Shown piece by piece: positions 49,131 to 59,100 of a stretch of 64,000 nucleotides of DNA. The DNA is from Ideonella sp. WA131b (GTDB lineage Bacteria; Pseudomonadota; Gammaproteobacteria; Burkholderiales; Burkholderiaceae_C): assembly GCA_023657425.1 (NCBI GenBank), contig JAGTJW010000001.1, forward strand, positions 1,550,001 through 1,614,000. Direction: 5' to 3'. Numbering within the stretch: position 1 is the stretch's first letter; every line of letters begins with the position of its first letter. The notes under the pieces are model-generated. The model saw only the letters and a list, made by a program, of their open reading frames with translations, did not search any database and was not told where the DNA came from. A program made the position numbers and the translations under genes.

Positions 49131-51215
49131 TCAGGGAAGCTCGCGGTTGGGTGCCGGCTCGCCGGGCGCACGCGGCGCGATGGGCGGCCCGAGCCGGGCC
49201 TTGATCGACGGCACCGGCTGGCCCAGCGCGGCGGCGTAGTAGACGCTGTTGGACAGCACCTTCTTGACGTAGTCGCGCGTTTCGTTGAACGGGATGCCCT
49301 CGGCCCAGGCCGCGGCTTCGACCTTCGCGCCCTCGCGCCAGCGGCGCGGCCGGCCGGGGCCGGCGTTGTAGGCTGCGGCGGCCATGGCCAGCGAGCCGCC
49401 GAAGTCGTCGAGCACACGCTTGAGGTAGGTGTTGCCCAGCAGCAGGTTCAGGTCGCGGTCGTTGATGAGCGCCGGGCTCCAGGCCAGCCCCAGCTGCTGG
49501 GCCGTCCAGCGCGCGGTGGCCGGCATCAGCTGCATCAGGCCCGAGGCGCCGACGTGGGAGCGCGCGTCCATGATGAAGCGGCTCTCCTGGCGGATGAGGC
49601 CGAAGACGACCGCCGGGTCCAGCCCGGTCTGGCGCGCCTTGGCCACCACCTGCTCGCGGAACGGGGTGGGGAAGCGCTGGCGCAGGTCGATCTCGGTGCG
49701 CGTGCGGTCGGAGGTGTTGATGCAGCGGTCCCAGACCTCGCGCGAGCAGGCCAGGTCGGCGGCGGCCAGCAGCTCGCGGTCGGTCAGGCCGCGCAGCGTG
49801 AAGTTCCACTCGCGGTTGCCGTCGCTGCGCAGACCCAACGCGATGAGCTGCAGCGCGCGCTCCAGGCCCGGGCGCTGCCGCGCGGCGGCGCGCTCGGCGT
49901 CGGTCAGCGGCGCCGGGGCGGCCGGGAGTGCGACGCGCAGACCCAGCTCCTCGGTGGCCAGCTTGCCGTAGAAGCTCAGCCGCGTCGACAGCGCCTGCAG
50001 CGTGTCGCGCCCCTGCTGGCGGGCGGCCTCGCCGGCCGGGCCGGCGCCGGCCTGCGCCAGCGCGGCGCGGGCTCGCCAATAGGTCCAGGCCTCGTCGGCG
50101 CGGTCGGCCGGGGCCATGGCGTCGATGGCCACCTGCACCAGCGGCCAGCGCCGCGCATCGGACTCCGGCGCCCGCAGCGCGGCCCGCACCTGCCAGGCCA
50201 GGGCCTCGCCGCTGAACGGCACCTCGCCGCCCGGGCGCGCGGCGGCGTCCCAGGCCTTCCAGGCGCGCAGCGCCTGGTCCAGCGCCTGCGTCTGCAACCT
50301 CAGCGCCGACTGCCGCGCCACCTGCGACCAGGCCAGCGCCTGGTGCAGCAGCGGCAGCCGGGCGCGGCCGGCGTCATCGGCCGGTGCCAGCGCCTCCAGC
50401 TGCGCGGCGGCGGCCTCGGGGTCGGCGGCGGCCAGCCGCATGAGCGCCAGCAGCTCGAGCTCGAACGACACCGCCGCCCGCGGCCTTGCCGGGCGCTGCA
50501 GCCAGCGCTGGGGGTCTTTCCACAGCGCATCGGCCACGTCCTCGAGCCCGGGGTCGATCAGCGCCACGGCGGCGCGCAGCGCGCGCGGCCGGTTGGCCTC
50601 GGTGGCGCTGCGGGCCTTGGCCCAGATGTCGGCGTCGCTCAGGCGACCGGCCTCGCGCAGCGTGCGGGCCAGCAGCTGGCAGCCGTCGTCGGCTTCGCGC
50701 TGCGCCAGCCAGGCGGCGCGGGCGGCGGCGCGCACGTCCACGCCGTCCTCGTGCTGCGTGATGAGGGCGTAGCAGGTGACCTCGCGGTCGTCGTTCATGC
50801 GAAAGCGCGGGAACTCGGCGCGGATGCCGGCCCAGTCACGCCGGGCGCCCAGTTCCAGCAGCCAGTCGTTGCGCAGCCGGTCTTCGACATAGGTGCCGGG
50901 CCAGCGGGCGTAGAAGGCGTCCAGATCGGCCTGGCGCGCCTCGACGAGGCGGTTGGTGAGTGCCCAGTAGTCGGCCCACTGCACCAGCGGGTGGCGAGCC
51001 CGCTGCAGGCTGGTGGCCGCCGCGTTCAGCGCCGCCTGGTCCTTGCGGCGCAGCGCCTCCCGGGCTTGCAGCAGCGTCTCGTCGGTGCCGGCGGCCAGCA
51101 CGGTGGCGGCCGTGCCGCGGGGCGTCTGGGCCTGCGCGCCTACCGCGCCCAGCGCCAGGAGCGCAGCGCCGGTGCTCAGCAGGATTCTCCCCAAGGGCGG
51201 GATAGGGCGGTTCAT
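49131..51215 (-). CDS. slt: Soluble lytic murein transglycosylase
   Basis: A 694-residue periplasmic enzyme that cleaves glycan strands to 1,6-anhydro products. It has a cleavable signal (ILLSTGAALLALGAVGAQA), a long alpha-helical superhelical U/L region (residues about 40-500) and a C-terminal goose-type lysozyme domain. The catalytic Glu lies in GLIRQESRFIMDARSHVGASGLMQLMPATA, read in two parts (GLIRQESRF and VGASGLMQLMPATA). AYNAGPGRPRRWR completes the active site. ATG at 51215, chosen by the signal peptide. It forms a unit with the NDUFA9-like gene. Confidence 0.94.
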   Translation of the reverse strand: MNRPIPPLGRILLSTGAALLALGAVGAQAQTPRGTAATVLAAGTDETLLQAREALRRKDQAALNAAATSLQRARHPLVQWADYWALTNRLVEARQADLDAFYARWPGTYVEDRLRNDWLLELGARRDWAGIRAEFPRFRMNDDREVTCYALITQHEDGVDVRAAARAAWLAQREADDGCQLLARTLREAGRLSDADIWAKARSATEANRPRALRAAVALIDPGLEDVADALWKDPQRWLQRPARPRAAVSFELELLALMRLAAADPEAAAAQLEALAPADDAGRARLPLLHQALAWSQVARQSALRLQTQALDQALRAWKAWDAAARPGGEVPFSGEALAWQVRAALRAPESDARRWPLVQVAIDAMAPADRADEAWTYWRARAALAQAGAGPAGEAARQQGRDTLQALSTRLSFYGKLATEELGLRVALPAAPAPLTDAERAAARQRPGLERALQLIALGLRSDGNREWNFTLRGLTDRELLAAADLACSREVWDRCINTSDRTRTEIDLRQRFPTPFREQVVAKARQTGLDPAVVFGLIRQESRFIMDARSHVGASGLMQLMPATARWTAQQLGLAWSPALINDRDLNLLLGNTYLKRVLDDFGGSLAMAAAAYNAGPGRPRRWREGAKVEAAAWAEGIPFNETRDYVKKVLSNSVYYAAALGQPVPSIKARLGPPIAPRAPGEPAPNRELP

Positions 51216-51242
51216 GCGGCCGAATCTAGCGCATCGCCCGTT

Positions 51243-51315
51243 GGCGGGCGTCGGTCGTCTTGTGCAGTCTTTCCTGCGCCAGGAGGGCCGGCGCGCGACG
51301 GAGACGGACGCCGCC
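51243..51315. other. Possible structured RNA or regulatory fold in the slt/5-FCL gap
   Basis: In the 165-base divergent gap, GGCGGGCGTC (51243-51252) can pair with GACGCCGCC (51307-51315) with one bulge, and TCCTG-CGC-CAGGA (51272-51284) can form an apical hairpin. 6S RNA lies just upstream of the 5-FCL gene in many proteobacteria, but I do not see enough of its conserved pattern to call it. Confidence 0.25.
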
Positions 51316-51380
51316 TGGCCATGGGCGGACAATACGTCGACGAGTCATCGCGCGTTGCCGATGCCGCACGCCGCACCGCC

Positions 51381-51977
51381 ATGTCGCTGAACTTGCCTTC
51401 GTTCGAACCCTCGCGCAACAAGAGGTCGCTGCGCCGCCAGTTGCAGGCCGAGCGCCAGACCCTGATCGACCGCCACCAGCGCGCCATGCACCTGCAGGAA
51501 GTGCTGCGCGTGTACCTGCTGGAGCGCCGGGAGCTGGCCGTGGGCGCCTACTGGCCGATCAAGGGCGAGTTCGACGCGCTGCCGGCGCTCTACCGCTGGG
51601 CCGAGGCCGACGGCAAGCGCGTCATCGGCCTGCCGGTGATCGACAAGCAGACCAGGCAGCTGCGCTTCCAGATGTGGTTTCCGGGCTGCGAGATGGAAGA
51701 AGACGCCTACGGCATCCCCAAGCCCAAGGACACCCCGGTGTTCCACCCCACGCTGCTGCTCGTGCCCTGCGTGGGCTACGGTCCGGGCGGTGTGCGCCTG
51801 GGCTATGGCGGCGGCTTCTACGACCGCACCCTGGCCACCATCGAGCCGCGGCCGGTGACGGTGGGCCTGGTCTACGCGCACGGCTTCGTGCCCTGGCTCC
51901 AAGCCGAGCCGCACGACGTGCCGCTGGACGCCGTGCTCAGCGACGAAGGTCTGGCCTGGCGCGGGCCCCGGGGCTGA
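51381..51977 (+). CDS. 5-formyltetrahydrofolate cyclo-ligase
   Basis: This 198-residue enzyme converts 5-formyl-THF to 5,10-methenyl-THF with ATP. RNKRSLRRQLQAERQTL is the N-terminal nucleotide-binding region, AYWPIKGEFDALPALYRWA the middle, and the signature VPCVGYGPGGVRLGYGGGFYDRTLA is complete. ATG at 51381 (MSLNLPSFEPS); a longer frame upstream exists but looks unconserved. It is divergent from slt and convergent with metF, another one-carbon enzyme. Confidence 0.93.
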   Translation: MSLNLPSFEPSRNKRSLRRQLQAERQTLIDRHQRAMHLQEVLRVYLLERRELAVGAYWPIKGEFDALPALYRWAEADGKRVIGLPVIDKQTRQLRFQMWFPGCEMEEDAYGIPKPKDTPVFHPTLLLVPCVGYGPGGVRLGYGGGFYDRTLATIEPRPVTVGLVYAHGFVPWLQAEPHDVPLDAVLSDEGLAWRGPRG

Positions 51978-52011
51978 CCCGCTGCGCCGCTGCGCCGCCC
52001 GCGCCAGGCGC

Positions 52012-52848
52012 TCACAACCAGCCCAGACGGCGGCAGATGTCCAGGCTGAGCGTGCTCTGGTTGAGCGTGTAGAAGTGGATGGCCGGCGCGCCGCCGGCCA
52101 CCAGCCGCTCGCACAGCCGGGCCACGACCTCGATGCCGAAGGCGCGCACGCTGGCGGCGTCGTCCAGGTAGCCCTCCATCTTGAGAGCAACCCAGCGCGG
52201 GATCTCGATGCCGTCGCGCGCCGCGAACTGTGCGATCTTGGCGTAGTTGTGTATCGGCATGAGGCCCGGCACGATGGGCGCATCGACCCCCAGCGTGCGC
52301 GCCTCATCGACGAAGTGGAAGTAGGCATCGGGGTTGAAGAAGAACTGCGTGATCGCGCTGTCGGCGCCGGCACCCATCTTGGCCGCGAAGTGCTCGAGGT
52401 CCTTGCGCGCGTAACGCTGCTGCGGGTGGTATTCGGGGTAGGCGGCGGCCTCGATGTGCCAGTCGGCGCCCTGCGTCTGGCGCACGTAGGCGATCAGGTC
52501 GGCGGCGTAGCGGAACTCGCCGGCCACGGCGGTGCCGCTGGGCAGGTCGCCGCGCAGCGCCACCAGCCGGCGGATGCCCTGCGCGCGGTAGGTGTCGAGG
52601 ATCTCCGCGAGCCCCAAGCGCGTGCTGCCGACGCAGCTCAGGTGCGGCGCGGCCTCATGGCCCATCGCCGCGATGTCTTTCACCGTGGCCAGCGTCTTCT
52701 CGCGCGTGGCGCCACCGGCGCCGTAGGTGACGCTGAAGAACTCCGGCCGCATGGCGGCCAGCTCCGACACCACCGTCTTCAGCTTCTCGCTGCCGACGGG
52801 GGTGTTGGGGGGGAAGAACTCGAAGGAGAGGGGAATGGGGGATGTCAT
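52012..52848 (-). CDS. metF: 5,10-methylenetetrahydrofolate reductase
   Basis: This 278-residue FAD enzyme makes 5-methyl-THF for methionine synthesis. LSFEFFPPNTPVGSEKL with the catalytic Glu, FFSVTYGAGGATREKT, RRLVALRGDLPSG, ITQFFFNPDAYFHF and IVPGLMPIHNY are the family motifs. It is complete. Its ATG overlaps the stop of the restriction gene (ATGA), and the likely ribosome-binding GAGG lies inside that gene's last codons. In related genomes metF follows ahcY closely; here about 7.5 kb of defence genes separate them. Confidence 0.95.
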   Translation of the reverse strand: MTSPIPLSFEFFPPNTPVGSEKLKTVVSELAAMRPEFFSVTYGAGGATREKTLATVKDIAAMGHEAAPHLSCVGSTRLGLAEILDTYRAQGIRRLVALRGDLPSGTAVAGEFRYAADLIAYVRQTQGADWHIEAAAYPEYHPQQRYARKDLEHFAAKMGAGADSAITQFFFNPDAYFHFVDEARTLGVDAPIVPGLMPIHNYAKIAQFAARDGIEIPRWVALKMEGYLDDAASVRAFGIEVVARLCERLVAGGAPAIHFYTLNQSTLSLDICRRLGWL

Positions 52849-55800
52849 TGCGTCGGGGCCTCGTTCAAGGCAGCCATCAGGTGGTTCATGAGACGGTCAA
52901 GGTGCGACGGGTCGTGCTGCAGCAGCACGCGCTGCGGCCACAGCGCGTCGGGGGTGGCGTCTTGCCCCGGCGGAAAGGCCGCAGCGTCCGGTGCCGACAC
53001 CGACAGCAACGCGCCGCGCACCGGGATCGAAAGCGGGCGCGCTTCCAGCTCCTGGATCAGTTCGATCTTGTCTTGCGGCCACTGCCGCGCGAAGCCCTTG
53101 GGGTCGACCAGGCCCAGCACCTGCTGCGGCCCGCGCTGCAGCCACAGCATGAAGTCGGGCGCAAAGCCGCTGTCGCGCCACAGCCGCAGGCCGCCAGCGG
53201 CCGGGTTGCGCAGCAGGTACAGGCTGATGTCCTGCCAGGGCGCTTGGCCGTGGCGCTGCTGCCACCAGGCGCGCAGGTTCCACACGAACGTGGTTTCACC
53301 CGGGTTCAGGGCGGGAGGGCGAATCTGCACGGCGGCGTTGGCCGTCCAGCTGCCGGCATCGAACAGGCCGAGTTGCTCGCCGGCATGCCCAGGGTGCGCG
53401 GCGCCCGCTGGCAGCGCCTGCTCGGCCAGCAGCGGCGTGAACAGGTGCGGCAATCCGTGCAGCCGCGGCAAGGGCAGGGCCAACGCGTCGCGGTGCAGCT
53501 CGGCGTGGTTCTCGATGAGGGCTTGCACGCGCGGCACCAGATCCAGAAGGTGCGCGCCGTGGCGGGCCAGCACCGCCTGCACGTCGGCGATCAGCGCCTC
53601 GGGCGCCAAGCCCTGCTGCACCACACTTTGCACGGCACCCAGGATGGTGCTCTGCACGCCGCGCGCCACGTCCACTTCCAGCCGCCAAGCCAGGCGCGGC
53701 TGGCCTGCCACCAGTTGGCGCGGCAGGCCCGCGTTGTGCTCGTCCAGCGCGGCTACGTTCAGCTGCCCCATGCGCCAGCGTCGCTCGGTCTGCCGCCAGG
53801 CCCGCACAAGGCCGGTTTCCAGCGCCTGCAATGCGGTGGCTGCGCGCCGCGCTGCGCCGTGTGCGGGCACCTCGAACCAGCCCTGCGGCGCCCGCACCGT
53901 GCACCGCCCCAGCCAGCGCTGCAATTCCGCCGCCGAGAACACCAGCCCCGCCAGCGTCTGCCGCTGCTTCACCTGTAGCGCGTGCTGGTAGGCCACTTCG
54001 GTGTCCACGAAGCCCGCCAGAGAGGGCGTGAGCACCGCCGCCGGCCCCAGCACCTGCGCGCCGGCCAGGCCCACGGTGGCGCGCAGCTGCGGGTCGATGC
54101 AGGGGTGTTCGGGCGCCACGTCGTCGGCCTTGAAGACCACGCAGCCGGCAAAGCGATCGTCGCCCGTGAGCAAGGTCTTCAGCCCCAGCCCGGCCAGTGG
54201 CTCGTGGGGCAGCGTCACGGGCACGTGCAGCACCTGGGACTTCACGCCCTCCAGCGCCAGGGTGGCCAGGAACTGCTCCAGGTAGTCGGCCTTCACGCCA
54301 AACACCTGCAGGCTCTGCAGCACCTGCACCGGCAAGGGGGCGTCGTCGTCGCGCTGCAGGCTGAAACCCCGGCCGCGCAGCCGCACGCCGCGGCCGAACA
54401 GTTGCACGATCTCGGCCCCGGGGCTGCGCCCCACGTTCATCAAGCCCAAGGCGCTGACGCGCCAGCTCGACCAGCCTTCGATGAACATCTTGGCGCCCAC
54501 CAGCACCGTGAGCCGTTCGTCGGCATCCAGCCGGGCGAAGAGGCTGCCGGCCATGCGGTCGGGCTCGCCGGCTGCGGCAATGTCGGCGGCCACCAGGGTG
54601 TCGGCCAGCTTCTTGGCCTCGCCCACGCGCACCACGCCAAAGTAGGCGTCGTCGGCCGCGCCCAGGCATTTCAGGCCCAGCTCCTGCGGGTTGAGCAGGT
54701 GCACGCTCAGCCGGCCGGGGCCGCCAAACACGCGCTGCGCCACGTCGGCGGCCAGCTCGGCAGCACCCCAGCCCCGGTCGGCCAGCCGCTGGCGCAGCCA
54801 GCGCAGGTCCAGCGGCGGCAGGCCGATCTCGGCCTGCGCCGGCTCGGCACCGGCCAGCACCTGCGCCATCTGCCCCGCCAGCCACGCGGTGTCGGCACTG
54901 GCGCGGCCCAGAAAGCGCAGCAACTCGGCCACGTCCGAGGCGGCGCCCCCGGCCGTCACGTCCTTGCCCACGCACGCCATCAGCGGTGCGGCGGCTAGCA
55001 CGTCGCGGGCCAGATCGCCGTGCTCGGCCCAGGCCAGCCGCTGCTGGTAGAAGGCCAGCAGCCCGGCCGTGAGCGCGAAGTCGGCGCCCGCCGCCTGGCC
55101 GGCGTTGATCTGCCGCGGCTGCTTGCCGTAGCCCTCGCGCCAGAACCGGGCGTAGCCGAAGTCCACCGCCACGCAGCGGGCGTATTCGTCGTACAGCGCC
55201 TCGTCCTTGTCGGCAATCTGCGCGAAGGTGGCCGAGTACTCGAATGTGAAGCCGGCCTGCGCCTCGGTGCTGCCTGCGGCCAGGGCCTCGCGGATGGCCT
55301 TCCAGTCTTTCTCGCCGCCGCTGTTGCCGCCCTTGTGGCCTTCGTCCACCAGCAGCAGGTTGGGGCCCTCGAAACGCGAAGTGGGTTCGCTCACGCCCTT
55401 CTTGGGCCGCCGGGCGCCGGGGCCATCGACGTAGAACTTGGTGATCTCGGTGATGCGCACGCCCAGGGCGCCCAGGCCGGAGGCCTGCAGCTCGTCGGCA
55501 TGCTGGCGCGAGAGGCCTTCGCCCGGGGTGATCAGCAGCAGCTGTTGCGGCTCGAACAGGTCGTGCGCCAGGAACTGCCGCAGGTTCATGTGCAGCACCA
55601 GCGTCTTGCCCGCGCCCGTGGCCATGAAGCAGGCCAGCTTGCGCGCATCGGCCGCGGTGTAGGGCGGCAGGTGCGGCAGCTCGCGCTCGCGCAGGGCCTC
55701 GATGGCGGCTACGTGGGCCGCGGTGTCGCGCACCAGGGCCTCCAGGTGCCACTCCACCACCGCACAGGCCAGCCACTGGAAGTGCGTCAAGCGCAAGGGC

Positions 55801-56126
55801 ATCACCGGTGTGCCGGCGGCCAGCGCATGGGCGGCGCGGGCGCTGCCGATGGCGGCCTCGTGCTGGCCGATGGCGATGTCCCAGCGGCGCAACGCATCGG
55901 CCAGGCGGGCGGCGCCCGGCACCGCGCCGAGTGCGCGCGCGCAGCCGCTGCTCCCGGCGGCGTCGCGCCCCGGGTCGGCGCCGCGCAGCAGCGGCTGCAG
56001 CTCGGCCTCGCGCAGGCCGAAGGCGGCGGCAAATGCGCGGGGCAGCAGCAGGCTGGCGGTGAACGGCGGCCGCCTGTTCAGGGCCGGGCGCGAGGGCGCG
56101 CGCGCAGGGGCTGTGCGGCTGGGCAT
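52845..56126 (-). CDS. Type III-like restriction subunit 2: SF2 helicase with PD-DXK-like C-terminus
   Basis: A 1093-residue protein. Walker A is MATGAGKTLVLHM (K174), motif II is the variant DEGH (D261-E-G-H264) in LLVDEGHKGG, then SATFAQIA, FIEGWSSWRVSALGLMNVG and motif VI in VQLFGRGVRLRGRG. Near the C-terminus APDFMLWLQ (D991) and GLVDPKGF (D1008, K1010) fit a PD-(D/E)XK nuclease with Asp in the E position. The ATG at 56126 is 13 bases after the mod stop; in-frame residues further upstream belong to mod. The stop is coupled to metF. Predicted to cut unmodified DNA with the adjacent methyltransferase. Confidence 0.85.
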   Translation of the reverse strand: MPSRTAPARAPSRPALNRRPPFTASLLLPRAFAAAFGLREAELQPLLRGADPGRDAAGSSGCARALGAVPGAARLADALRRWDIAIGQHEAAIGSARAAHALAAGTPVMPLRLTHFQWLACAVVEWHLEALVRDTAAHVAAIEALRERELPHLPPYTAADARKLACFMATGAGKTLVLHMNLRQFLAHDLFEPQQLLLITPGEGLSRQHADELQASGLGALGVRITEITKFYVDGPGARRPKKGVSEPTSRFEGPNLLLVDEGHKGGNSGGEKDWKAIREALAAGSTEAQAGFTFEYSATFAQIADKDEALYDEYARCVAVDFGYARFWREGYGKQPRQINAGQAAGADFALTAGLLAFYQQRLAWAEHGDLARDVLAAAPLMACVGKDVTAGGAASDVAELLRFLGRASADTAWLAGQMAQVLAGAEPAQAEIGLPPLDLRWLRQRLADRGWGAAELAADVAQRVFGGPGRLSVHLLNPQELGLKCLGAADDAYFGVVRVGEAKKLADTLVAADIAAAGEPDRMAGSLFARLDADERLTVLVGAKMFIEGWSSWRVSALGLMNVGRSPGAEIVQLFGRGVRLRGRGFSLQRDDDAPLPVQVLQSLQVFGVKADYLEQFLATLALEGVKSQVLHVPVTLPHEPLAGLGLKTLLTGDDRFAGCVVFKADDVAPEHPCIDPQLRATVGLAGAQVLGPAAVLTPSLAGFVDTEVAYQHALQVKQRQTLAGLVFSAAELQRWLGRCTVRAPQGWFEVPAHGAARRAATALQALETGLVRAWRQTERRWRMGQLNVAALDEHNAGLPRQLVAGQPRLAWRLEVDVARGVQSTILGAVQSVVQQGLAPEALIADVQAVLARHGAHLLDLVPRVQALIENHAELHRDALALPLPRLHGLPHLFTPLLAEQALPAGAAHPGHAGEQLGLFDAGSWTANAAVQIRPPALNPGETTFVWNLRAWWQQRHGQAPWQDISLYLLRNPAAGGLRLWRDSGFAPDFMLWLQRGPQQVLGLVDPKGFARQWPQDKIELIQELEARPLSIPVRGALLSVSAPDAAAFPPGQDATPDALWPQRVLLQHDPSHLDRLMNHLMAALNEAPTQ

Positions 56127-56139
56127 GGGCCGTTCCGGT

Positions 56140-59100
56140 TCAGTCCGCCGCGGCCGCATCGGCCATCGCCGGCACCCCGGCCTGTGCAGGGCTGGCGGGG
56201 CTGAACGCCGGATCGCGTTGCCACATGGCAGCGGCCAGCGCGGCGTCGATGGACTCGCCGCGCTCGCCAGCCCCCGGCAGCAGCAGGTCGCGGTTGTGGT
56301 GCACGCGGGCGTAGCTGGCCAGGCTGCGGCCGAAAGCCTGCTGCACGGCCCGGGCCAGCCAGTCGTACTCGGCCTGGGCGCGCGGACCCTGGGCCTCGGG
56401 CGGCAGGTCTTCCAGGTCGTGTTCGCGCAGCAGCAGCAGTTCCAGCGGCACGGTGCTGGCGGGCTGGCCGGGGCGGTGCGGGCGCACCTCGGCCAGCAGT
56501 GCGGTGCCGCCACCGGCGGCGGCGGGGCGCACCAACTGGCGCAGGCGCACCGGGTGCAGGCCCAGCAGCAGCAGGGATGTGTGCAGCAGGTCCACCGGGC
56601 GTTCCACGGCCTGGCCTTCCCAGACGGTGGGCAGGCGGTAGTCCAGCGGGCGCCTGAGCGCAGCGGTGGACAGGCGCACCGGGTTGGCGGGCGCCTGCGC
56701 CTGGGCCACCGTGCCCAGCACGTAGCGCAGCAGCGCGTCGAAGCCGGCCAGCTCGGCCTGGCCGGCCGCGGCCGTGGCGCCGGGCAGGGCCAGGGCGTCC
56801 AGGCTGTCTTCGTAACGTTCAATGCGCAGCACCTGCACGATGGGCAGTGTGCGGGCGGCCCAGTGCTCGTCGGCTTCTTCGCCCGCGGCGGGCTGGTGCA
56901 GCACGCCTTCTTTGGGCCGGCCGTCTTTCCATTCGGGGCAGGCCATCACCTTGGCCACCCGCGGCAGCGTGACGGTGTCGAAATACTCGCCTTGCTCCAC
57001 CAGGATGAAGCGCCGCGCGCCGCCGTCGTCGCGGTTCAGGTTGATGACGGCGTGGGCGGTGGTGCCGGAGCCGGCGAAGAAATCGAGAGTGACGGCGTTC
57101 GGGTTGGAGGCACCAGCGACATAGATCGAATCCAAGACTGCAAATAGAGACTTTGGGTACTTGAATGGCGACTTTCGAAACAACTTCTTCAAGAGGGCTG
57201 TCCCATGCTCGGTTGCGCTATACCGCGCACCAAACCATGCCGTTACCGCAACCACGCCTTCTTCGTTTGGCCGTCGCTTGCAATACGGGTACAGCTTGCC
57301 CGAACGGTCTTCGCGAACCGCAACTTCATTCGGACTGTTTGCCACTTTCTCGTGACCCCAGCGCCAAGTCTTTTCATTGCCCTTGTCATCGAGAGGCAGC
57401 ACGATCTGTTCTCCGCGCTGCGGCTTCTCTTGCAGTTCCCACTCCTCGGTGTCCTCGTCCCAGGTCATTCGGGGAACCCTAAGCCCGGCGTTGGAAACAA
57501 AAATCGGGTAGTGCAAGGCGCGCCTAGCTTCCCTGTCCGAATTCGAGCCTTCGCGCCTCAGATTTCTCCACTCAAACGGGCCTTGTTCGTCGGCTTCGTT
57601 GAATCGCGCAGCCTGTTCATCGGTTGGATTCATACGGCCAATAGTCGAAAGCTCAGAGCGGCCCACGAAATGCATGTACTCATGGGCAACTGAAAATCCG
57701 CGCTTCGTCGGCCTTCCTGACGGGTTCGACCTAACGGGCACTGTGCCAAGCAGGTTGTCCTTAAACAACGAATTCAGAAGGAGACGAAGTTCTGATTCCT
57801 CTGCATCGTCGATGGCTGCAACAAGAACTCCGTCTGACGGAAGCAGTGATTTGGCGCACTCAACGCGCTCGGTCATCAAGGAAATCCAGCTGGATTCGCG
57901 AAACCCGTTCTTGTAGTCAATGGGAGAGGCATCCGTGTTGTACGGCGGATCGATGTAAATGCACTTCACCGCCTCCCGCCACTGCGCCTGCAGCGTGCGC
58001 AGCGCCGCGTAGTTGTCGCCGTGCACCAGCACGCCGCCCAGGGCGGCCTGCAGGTCGGGCACCGCGGCCAGCACTGCCCACTGGAAGGCCTCGTCGAACA
58101 AGGCCGTGTCCAGCGGGAGGTGCGGGCAGCGCGCCAGCACCTCGGCGCCCGTGACGGTGCTGCCCTCGGGCTCGCCCAGCCACTGCCGCCAGCGCGCCAC
58201 CTGTGGCGCATGCAGGCAGGCCTGCTGCACCAGCGCCGCGCCATCAGCACCCTGCCGCGCCAGCCACGAACACTGCACCAGGTAGTGCGCCTGCATCACG
58301 AACTTGCGCTTCTCGAACAGGGCGGCCTGCAGGTCTTCGAGTGCCGCGAGCACGGTGATGAGGGCGCGGCCGATGTCGCGCGCCACGGCCAGCTTGCCGC
58401 GTTCGCGCGCCAGCGCGGCGTCGGGCAGGTCCCACAGGTGCACGAACTCCGTCTGCAGGTAGTGGTCGAGCTCGTCGCGCAGGAAGGGGCCCAGCTGCGG
58501 GTGGACGAAGAAATCGGTGCTCTGGCCCTTGGCGTAGCGCAGGGCGTGGCGTTGCAGCAGCGCGGCGTCGATGCGGGCCGGCACGCTGGCGGACGCGGTG
58601 GCTTTGGCGAACCAGGCGTTGACGATGCGTTCCTGCACGCTGGCGCCTTCGGTGGCGGTGGCCTCGTCGGCATCGGGCGCTTCGTCGGTGGCCGCGGAGC
58701 CGCCGCGGGGCTTGCGCAGCGCGCCCGCGGCCTTGGCCTCGTCGTCGGCCAGCGGGCGGTGCTCGAAGGCCAGGCGCCACTCATCGGGGTGGTCGCCCCC
58801 CGGCGCGTGCAGGGCCACGGGCAGGTAGTGGCGCTGCGCGCCCTTGGCGTTGTCGCGCTCCACGTTGGCGGCCTGCACCACCAGCCGCACGCGGGTGCCG
58901 TCGGCCTGGCGGTAGGCATAGGCGGCAAAGCGCTCGCCGCTCTTCACGTAGTGGCTGCCCTTGGTGGCCCAGTGGAAATGGGTGTCGCTGCCGTCGTACG
59001 GCACGCTGTAGCGCCCGGTCTTGCCGCGGCGCTGGCGGGGCAGGAAGTCGCCGCTGTCGTAGTAGCGGTTGAAGAAGGTGAACAGAGCGTTGTAGACGCG

